DNA of 23,232 nucleotides from Lachnospiraceae bacterium UBA1753 (GTDB taxonomy: Bacteria > Bacillota > Clostridia > Lachnospirales > Lachnospiraceae), in the NCBI GenBank assembly GCA_002317595.1, contig DCHL01000070.1, positions 1 through 23,232 of the forward strand, given 5' to 3'. Every line of letters starts with the position of its first letter. The stretch's first letter is position 1. The notes below the pieces were generated by a model. It had not been told where the DNA came from, did not search any database, and saw only the letters and a list, made by a program, of their open reading frames with translations. Made by a program: the position numbers and the translations under genes. Of this stretch, positions 1 through 9,100 are shown piece after piece.

Positions 1-1
1 G

Positions 2-110
2 CGGTGCCTGCTGCACCTGTGGCTGGGACTTCGGCTGTGGCTGGGTCTTCGGTTCCTCCTTCTTTGGCTCCTCTTTCTTAGGTGCTTCCTTCTTGAGGCT
101 CTTCACCTTC
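2..110 (-). other. Lys/Glu/Pro/Gln-rich linker of the giant protein at the window edge
   Basis: The last readable residues run KKEAPKKEEPKKEEPK, then a Gln/Pro/Ser/Val stretch ending QVQQAP at the edge. Such low-complexity Pro-rich segments usually join two folded parts, so at least one more domain or tail probably follows outside the window. The five-residue KKEEP period is the kind of sequence that varies in copy number between strains. Confidence 0.7.
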
Positions 111-3100
111 TTGCCGTTTCTGTAGAAGCTCACCTTGCTGACATTCTTCGGCTCAGCCCTCATAAGGCTGGTTGCCGCCATGTTGGCATCCGTGGTATTG
201 CCGTTAAGCAGTGCATCAAACAGCAGCGCCTCCGCCTGCGCACCCTCCTTGCCAATCAGGTTACTGAGACCCATGGTATTGAGGATTGCCTGGCTCTTAA
301 TTCTGATTCCGCCCAGAGGGTTGGATGCGCCCGCTGCAAACAGAATTGCATGTGCTATCTGCATTCCGATGACTGCATGCATCTCATAGCTGTGTGAAAA
401 ATACAGCTCCACATATTTATCAGCGATGGCATCATCTGACATACCACTATTTTTGAACTTATCCTTGTAGGTGTCAAAATATGGCTTGAGCGGTCCATTC
501 TTAAGGTCATCCCTTGTGACATTCCTATCCCTCGAAACCTTTCTCACGAAATTGATAAGTGCCGAAATTTCATCCGCGGCAACCTTGACAAGTCCAGTAG
601 GGTCGACTGTCACCTTAAGGATGCTGCCTGTAAGACCACCTGCAAATTCAACCAGCTTGTCAATCTGTTTTCCCTTTGCATGGTCCATGCCATAGGTCAC
701 GTAGGACATATCATTTACCTTACCTGTCCTTACTGCATTAAGTTCTTCCTCAGTGAGCTTGTAATCAGTCCTTAAAACCTCACCCTTTCTTACAAAGGAT
801 TCTTCCATCGTGTACTCTTCACGGATGTCAACCATATTTCCTTCATTGTCGGCAGAATAGAGCTTATAGAGATTGATTCCGGCGCCTACCGAGCTGACAA
901 AACCGCTTGCGTTCTCCGTAACCACGGACCCCGCCTTAATGAAGTGCACGAGTAGTCCCTTTTCATGCATTTTTCCAACTGCCTTACCAAATATCGGACT
1001 GTCCTTATATTTTTCATAGAACTTCGCAGGGTCAAATGCATCATAATTTCCAAAGTCTGAGATTGCCTTTCCAAACTCTATGACACCCTTCACGTCAAGA
1101 TAAGCTCCGATTCCCGCATCATACAAAGCCTTGGTTGTCTTAAATCCTACCGAAACCTTATAAAGAGCAGAATCCTCTCCTGCGATATCCAGAAAATCCG
1201 TGAAGAAACTGATATCAATCTGCTGAAGCTTTAAGAAAATATTAGTCTGGTCATCGGAATTGAACATATTCTCAATGGCAGAGATGTTTTTCTTGGTCTT
1301 AAGAGCAATATCTCTGACCTCCTTGAGCTTTTTCTGGTCAACATTCGTATAGCCCGCAAACTCATCTATTATCTTAAAAGCACTGTCAAGGTCTATCGCT
1401 TCGAGTATCTTTGTCCTTGAAGGATCATGAACAGCCTCCATGATTCCATCAACGATCTTCACAAGGCTCTTCTCCACTACGCGGGAGGTGACAACTGCCT
1501 TCTGCACAGTATCATTAGGAACAATCTTTGCCAATGATTCCGCCATGTTCAGGATGTCATCCACTCCGACCTGTGCCATCAGCGAAGAAAGCGTCCTAGT
1601 CTGAACCTCGCCAAAATCATTCACGAATTTTGTGCGCGATTCTCCCTCCTTTGATACCTGCTTGCCGGCAACTGTAAGATCACCCGAATAATCGTTGCCA
1701 ATCTTCTTAGCCATACCTGCGCTTCCCGTAAGAATGGTCGCAAGCGAAGATATTGATCTGCCAAGCACGAACACAGTCTTCATGGCAGGGCTCTCTTTGT
1801 AATCAATCTGCCCCATCATCTTGTCAAAGCTGTCCACCTTGATATTGGCAAGCACATCATTGACCTTAGGATTGTTCTGCAGCGCAATCGCTGAGACAAT
1901 ATCCATCGCCTGATTCTTGAGATGATTGATAAGTCCTGAATAACGCTGGATTTGCTCCTTGGTCTTTTTATCACTGGTGAAGGATCCAATCAGTGCTCCA
2001 ACCTTCTGAAGGTCAGCCGCCTCAGAAAGACTTGCATACATCGCAGCCTTACCCGCACGCTTTGTCTTTTCAGAACTGGTAATACCATTCAGTTCTGCCG
2101 TTCTAATACCTTCATTGTAAGCGGTAATAACCCTGGCAATCTCTCCACCCTGCACTGCAAGGTCGCCGATTTTGCTGACAATATCCTTAGGCATCTCACT
2201 GTCAGTAAAGCATTCTGTGAGGGCTCCAATCATCGTGAACAGGTCATCCACTCCAAGATTAGTTACAACATTCTCATCCGGGTTGAAAATTCCGCTGGTG
2301 TCATCTCCTATCCTCTCCGTGCCAGCCATCTTACAGAGTGCAATTATTTTACCGGACATTTTCTCCGCACTGGTGACAGCCTTGCCTATATGCTCAAGGT
2401 TCTTGCTGTCCGAGAACTGTGAGAAGGTAGTAATCAGTGCACCTATATCAGCCTGAGTGAGGTTCTTTGCGAACTGCTCACCATCAATTGTACCCTTAAC
2501 CAGTTCTTCAATATCAGACTCTACTACTGTCGCAATCTGCAGCAGTGCCTTCTCGGCTCCGCGAACCTTCTGATAGGTCTTGTAGGTCTTAGACTTCTCG
2601 TCACCTCCGCAGAGATTAAGCATGATTGAATCAATCTGAACCTTTGATACCTTACTGATAATCTCTGCTGCGCTGGTCTCACTGCTCACATCATTGAATA
2701 CCGAGGTGATGTCAAAAATAGTATTTTCTATCGACTCGAGAAGCTGCTCATTCTTCTTCTGTTCGTCAGTAAGCTCAAGCTTTCCATCGGCCCCCTCTGT
2801 GGCACCCTTTCTGACGACAAGAGACATTGCATCCGCCTTTGCCATGAGTGCATTAAGCGGCGTATCCGCATTCTTGAGAACTGCCTTCTTCTCTTCTAAT
2901 TCAAAAATACTCTTAACAGTTTCCGCAAGCTTCCCATAAGTAACGTCGTCCATCTCACCGGGTGTCATGACCGTGAAAAGCACTCTTCCACCCTGAAGAT
3001 TAGAGGAATCCTGTTTAATTTTAAGTACAACTAAGGAATACCCTGTTCTGAACTTTATTTTTGAGGTCATGGCAGCCAGTGAAACACCGCCAATCGTGCC

Positions 3101-6100
3101 TGTCGCAGCATCATAGCTAAGCTTCGTAGTGAAATCAAAAGTGTTGCTGAACTTTCCTCCCGCAGAAACATTTCTTGTCTCTGTAGGAATTTCGCCCTCA
3201 ATGGCTACCATTTTTCCGTAATTTGCTTTAAGAGGAGTCTCTACTTCATCCGTCAGTTTCTTGGCTACCTGTCCTCCCATAAACCGGTATCCCGCACTGC
3301 CGGATTTAACTATAGCCTTCTGACGTGCTGCGGCCTCCTTAACAATGGAAAGACGGTTATTATTTTCCTTAAGCTGCGCATTCTTTTCTCCCCAGGCCTT
3401 GAAGGCTTCTTCATATTCCTTCTTTGCCGTGTCGAATTGCTTCTGCAGTTCGTCTATCTCCGCCTGAGACTTTCCTTCCTTCTTAGCAGCCTCAAGCTTT
3501 TCCTTTGCAATCTGCTTTGCTTCTGCCTTAACGCTCTTGTTATATGCCAATCCCTGAATCCTGACATTATCCGAATTGATGGTGGCGGTCAGCGACTTCA
3601 TCTCGGCCGTCGTCTCTTCCATCGACTTTGCCATCAGATCATTGATTGCCTTCTCACGGAATCTTGCAGTTGCAGATCCACTCTTGGCAGCATCTGATAA
3701 CAGTCCGGATCTGTTTATGCTGTTCATCTGCTCATCAGTGAGAAGTAGATTCAGGATAGTTTTCAGCGACTTTGTCGGAATGACATCATGAAGCTTCTTG
3801 CGACCCCTGCTGATGGCATAGGCAAGTGCAAGATTATTACCGGTATGCACATTGCGTCTCATATTTGAAGCATCAAAGGAATAACCGCCAATCTGCTCCT
3901 TTGTTCCAAGCCCCTCTACCACAGCAAGGTCGCCCTGCCTCTGGTCGTTCTCCATTCTCATTCTAAGGACAAACGCCATGGCATTCGAAATAAGCTTCCA
4001 GTCAAGCGCTGATTTTCTCTTGTCAGAAACAAATTTCTCACTTCTGTCCTTTTTGTGCAGATCAGCTATGGAATCATCTACCTGCGTTGAGAGCAGTGAC
4101 ATTACAGCATTCTTCATATCGCCTTCCGTCAATTCCATTGGACGGTCTATCTGCTGAGCTCTCAGGAATTCGTCTGCCAGGTCGAAACGGGTTCCCTCAT
4201 CCACAAAGGCCCTCTGCGCACCCATCCACAGAGACTTCGCAGAATTCACCTTCGATACATCAAGACATGCCCTGTTTGCAAGTGCGCGGACAAACAGGCA
4301 CTTCTCGTTTTCGCTGAACGTCTTAATCTCCGCCAATTTGTCAATCATCGCCTGTGTGGTGCCGTCAACGCTCTTTTGACTCTTAAAATCAAAATATAAT
4401 TCTGCACCTCTGATGAATTCCAGAACATCCTCAGCACCCTTAAACTCTCGGTTATCAACAGTCCCAAGCTTACGGATAGCCATCTGATTACCGGAGGCCT
4501 GAATCATCTCTCTGGTGTTTGCACTCCTCACATTGGCAAGCTGCCTTCTGTCCCTGACAAGCTCATCTGCAAAATCCATGGCTCTTGTCAGCAGTTTCCA
4601 GTCAATCATTGTCTCGCGAAGCACCGATGACCGGACAAAAATATCCTTCTTTTCATTGCCTCGATCCACTGGCGCCTTTGTCTTAAGCTGGAAGGACAGA
4701 AGAGTCTTAAAGGCCTGCTGGTAATTGTTCTCTCCGCCTTCTCCTACCTGCTTCTCTCCCGCAAAAAGCGTGGCTGCATCCTTCAGATAGAGGGCCTTTA
4801 TCTGCATCCTCTTATCTTCGTTGACATGATCCACAAGTTTATCCATGTCCCGATCCTGCAAAGCTTCAAGGTCACAGACATTTCTATCCTGTAGCAAAAG
4901 GACAAGGATATGCATCTTATGCTCATCAAAGCCATTGAGACGTTTCAAAATATCATCCTTATCGGTTGTGAGCGATATATTTCGGTTGTCGCGTTTTTTA
5001 AGGTCCGTAAGGGCCACATCCTTAAGGTTGTTGATGAAGTCATTCATCGTGCCAATCTTCTCGCAGCGCCGTCTTGCAACAGTAAGCTGCTTCTTGCCGT
5101 GAAGTCTCTCAGCAAGTGCCATGGACATATCAGGGTCTGACAGTTCGTCAAGTGTCAGAGCCTTCTGCTCATTCTTCTTATTGATGAGTTCCCGAAGAAG
5201 AGCCATGGTACCATCAAAAAGTTCCTTCTGGAACACGGCCTTCTTAGTCTCAACATCTCCCACGGTCCTTCCAAGAAGCGTGTTGAAGGCAGCCGTGTAA
5301 TCGGTGTACCCAGTCACAGGCTTGCCACCGATAAAGGCCTTGCATCTGTTCTTCATCATCTCAAGGCTTAGCGCTGGCTCAAAAATCATGGCAGAGCCGT
5401 TCTCTGCATCCTTAGCGACAGAAAGGAGCATCACAAACAGGCGCTTCTCCTCACTGGAAAGTGCCTCAAACTGCTTCTTGTATTTAACTGAATCCCCCTT
5501 ATTAAAGCAATCTGTCCTGTCAAACAGCTTTCCGAAGTCAGCAGACGACTTCTGGGCAAGATAATACTTGGAGAGATCAGACTCATCCTGTCCTATTTCC
5601 TTGATGGTTCCCTTAAGAACAGTGAACCTCAGATACTTTTCACGGTACTCCTTCTTCTCTTTGTCACTGGCATAGCTTTTCTTTTTGTCAGCCGCGCTGA
5701 AGAGATTTCCCTCTATCTTTTTCTTCCACTCGGCTTCCGTAATCTTCTTATCAACGCTAAGCTCTAAGTCAGACCTGAAAATCATCCTGAAATATGTGAG
5801 ATATTTCTGCATTTCAGGTGAATCTGCCTTTACACTGTCTTCGCCGTCCCCAGCAAAATACGCAGCTATTGTTTTCTTTGTGTACTGCATTACCTTTTCA
5901 GCATTCTCGAAGTACCTGATTCTTGCCTCGCAGAGCTCGTTGAATTTCTTGACAGGATATACGAGCATCATTCTGGTGAGCGTGACCTTAAAGCCCTCGA
6001 TCTCCGCAAGGACTCCAGGGTCAGTAATGGTAAGGCCGGACAGTCTTCCCAGAACACTCTTTTTATCAGCAACCGCTTTTGCAAAATCACTGTTTGCGAC

Positions 6101-9100
6101 CTTCTTCTTAGACGCAACAAAATCAGGTATTCGATACTCGGGGTGTTTCGCCTCGAAGGCAGCCTCCTTCTTATCCGTCTTGCGCTGCTTCTCTTCCTTC
6201 TTCTTTTTCTCCAGTTCCTCCTTCTTAGCCTGTTTTCTCTCAAAAGCAAGCATATCAAGTCGCTTCTTATTCTCCTTGGAGAGATACTTCACTCCATCCT
6301 TAAGGAGAAGGTGATGCTGAAAAACGTCAGCGGTGAAATCTATCATTTGATTACGCTGACCTTTCCTCTTTGCCGCCTTTATTTCTTCATCCTTCTCAGC
6401 TACAAACTCAGGATCGAGGTAATTCCGTAGCTGCTCATACATCTCAACAGTTAATTTAACCTTCTCTCTCCCTTTTCCCTTTTTAGCCTTCTCTCTTTCA
6501 GCCGCCACATCCGCAACTGTAGTATTAAAAAGCTTCCTAAGTCGGATATCAAGTTCCTGTTTCGTTGCAGGATACAGATAATCAAACTTTTTGTTCAGGA
6601 TTCCACTTACAATCTCATAGCTGTTTCTCTCTATGATGGCAGTAAACCCGTCAAGTTCTCCGGTATCCTCAATGTCCTTCGCACTTTCATCCTTAGATTC
6701 TTCTACCATTTCGAAGCCCTGAATCCTAAGGAATTCATCCCCTGACAGAGAAAAATCCTCAACCCTGCTCTTTATATACTCCTCGGCCACATCTGCCTTG
6801 AAGTGTTCAAAAATATCCAGGATCAGACTTCCGATTCTATCGGCATTGGCACTTGTTTTTTTGGTTTCGCCCTCTTTCTCAAATATTAGGGGCATAAGCT
6901 GGACATACTCCGTAAGGAGTGCCTGATCATTCTCAAAAAACAGCTTTTCATTACTTCTTCCAAGCTCTGTCATTACCTGTTTAAGCTTATCAGGATTAGT
7001 ATTTCTTTCACGGAATGCCTCACCAAGCAGGGCAGTAAATCCCTTTCCCCAGGTATTGTCGATGGCATATCTGACCTCACCTGCAAGCTCCTTCGCAGTA
7101 TTTCTGTCAGATTTCTCGAACTGATTGTACTTCTCCACAAGGAACTTCTTCCTTGCACGAGATGAGCTTTCAACCTTGGCTTCTGCAGATTTTCTTTCCT
7201 TGCCCTTCTTTCCCTTCACATTTCCTATGCTGTACTCGCAGTCAAGCCTTAAATCTTCACACTGCCTTCTCATCAGCTGGTTCTCAAGGAAGATCTTTAC
7301 CTGCTCTGCCGTAACCTCACTAATCTTCTTCTTACCTAAAACAGTCACCAGCATGCCGGCATTTGCTTTATCACCTATAAGCTTGCTGATATACTTAGCG
7401 CGATCACGGCCGCTCTTACACTTTTCAAAGCCACGCACCGAGCTCAGTATCCAATCATAGGTCTTCTCCTTCTTCTCAAGGGTCGACAGTACCTTACCCG
7501 GGTACTTGCGTACCATAGGCCCCTTTTCGTTGATCACGTGGTCAGTAGTGTGGATAAAAGCATAAATCACCCCTGCTAAAGCCTCGCGTTCAGCAGCTTC
7601 CTTCTCTTCCTTTTTCCTATTCTGGGCACCAGGCTGAGACTCGGAATTATGCAGTCCAAGCTTGTAAAGACCAGCTATGTATCTGATCTCGTTGTTCAGG
7701 TCCCTCTCAGATATTTTTTTCGCAAAAAGGGCCTCTGCAACGAACTCCTTCAGGGCATCAGGAATAACACCCTCATGATGCATTTCCTTGAGAGCCTTAG
7801 CAACCTTATCTATGTGCTTTTTCTTTTCCTTCTCGGTGTAGGCCTGCGCCTGTGTCACATCCAGCAGAAGGTATGGTGTCTGCTTCACATTCTGAAGCAT
7901 CATATTCTGCACGCTAAGCTGTGTGTTGCCATGGAGGCCGGTCTTGGTACCACTCATAATCTCGGCACGCAGACGTCCCAGCTCCGTTACCTTCACGCCG
8001 TTCTTTTCAGTAGTCTCTGCCTCATGCAGGCTCTCGGAAAACAGCTGTATCAGGGCATCGAATCTTGCAATTCTTACCGCCATGCTGCCTTCTTCGGCTG
8101 ATTTCAGTTCAACTTTTTTCTTTGCCTTCTCAATAATCTCCTGATTTTTCTTCGCCAACCTAAGTCCCGAATAGTCTGGAGCCGCAACCCGAGTTTCAGA
8201 TACAAGCATTCCGCCAAGACTGTTCTCGAGCATTTCAAGATGCCACTCAAGAAGCGCCGTATTCTTTGTAAAGACACCCAGCTTCTTCTTAAGATCAAAC
8301 TCCTTCCGAAGTTCCTGGATCTTAGTCCTGATTCCCTGATCAAGCGGCTTTCCCTTAACGCTTTCAGGGAATTCCTTATTATATTTTTCAGCAATCATCC
8401 CAGCATAGAACAAATTGAAGCTTACATTGCTCGTGGCGAGAATTTCTTTCAATCTGTCCTCAAAGTCACTTTTACTGTCTAAAAGCTCCTTCATAAGCTG
8501 TGCGTCCTTCACGAGGAGATAGCGCAGATACTTGTCTCCCAGCTTTGGCAGAATCTTATCCGCCTTCTTATAGACTGATGCAAGCTTATCCTCAAGGGTA
8601 TCCATACCCTCAATCTTGTTTTCCAGGATGTCACTTGAGTATGACTCAAGATTTTTAGCCCAATATTCTTCCTTCTTACCTTCTTCCGTTGCAATATTCC
8701 CATAGATTATTTCAAGCTTATTCGCAAAATACTGCTCTGCCACAAAGGCATAAACCTTACTGGTCTTTACTGCATTAAGTACAGGCGAATATTTCTGGAG
8801 CTGCTTATCCCAAAATGCCTTGGTATCTGCAGCCTTCTTATCCTCCTTAGCCCCCTTATTGCTCCTTGCAAGTTCAGAAAGCTCCGTCATAAAGTCAGGA
8901 TATTTGAGCAGATACGGAAGAACAGGCCCCAGTTTTTCCCTTGTGTCAGCCTCAATGCCAGTGATAGCTTCACTTATGGCAGCATGCTCTTCGTTGATTC
9001 TCTTGGAGTTTGTGAGGCTCATAAATCTGTCAAACAGATCCTCAAAGGACTCAACACCGAAGCGCTCAAAATTATATCTCCGGTTTTCCTCATTGCGTCT

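Noticed and set aside
1952..2422. Plus-strand open frame of about 156 codons
   Set aside because: It is a shadow of the helical repeat region of the giant gene. The sense strand shows ordered protein repeats; this frame does not.
5685..6314. Long plus-strand open frame (about 209 codons), Ser/Phe-rich
   Set aside because: It lies antisense to the giant gene, has the Ser/Leu/Phe-rich composition of a complement-strand shadow, and lacks a ribosome-binding site.
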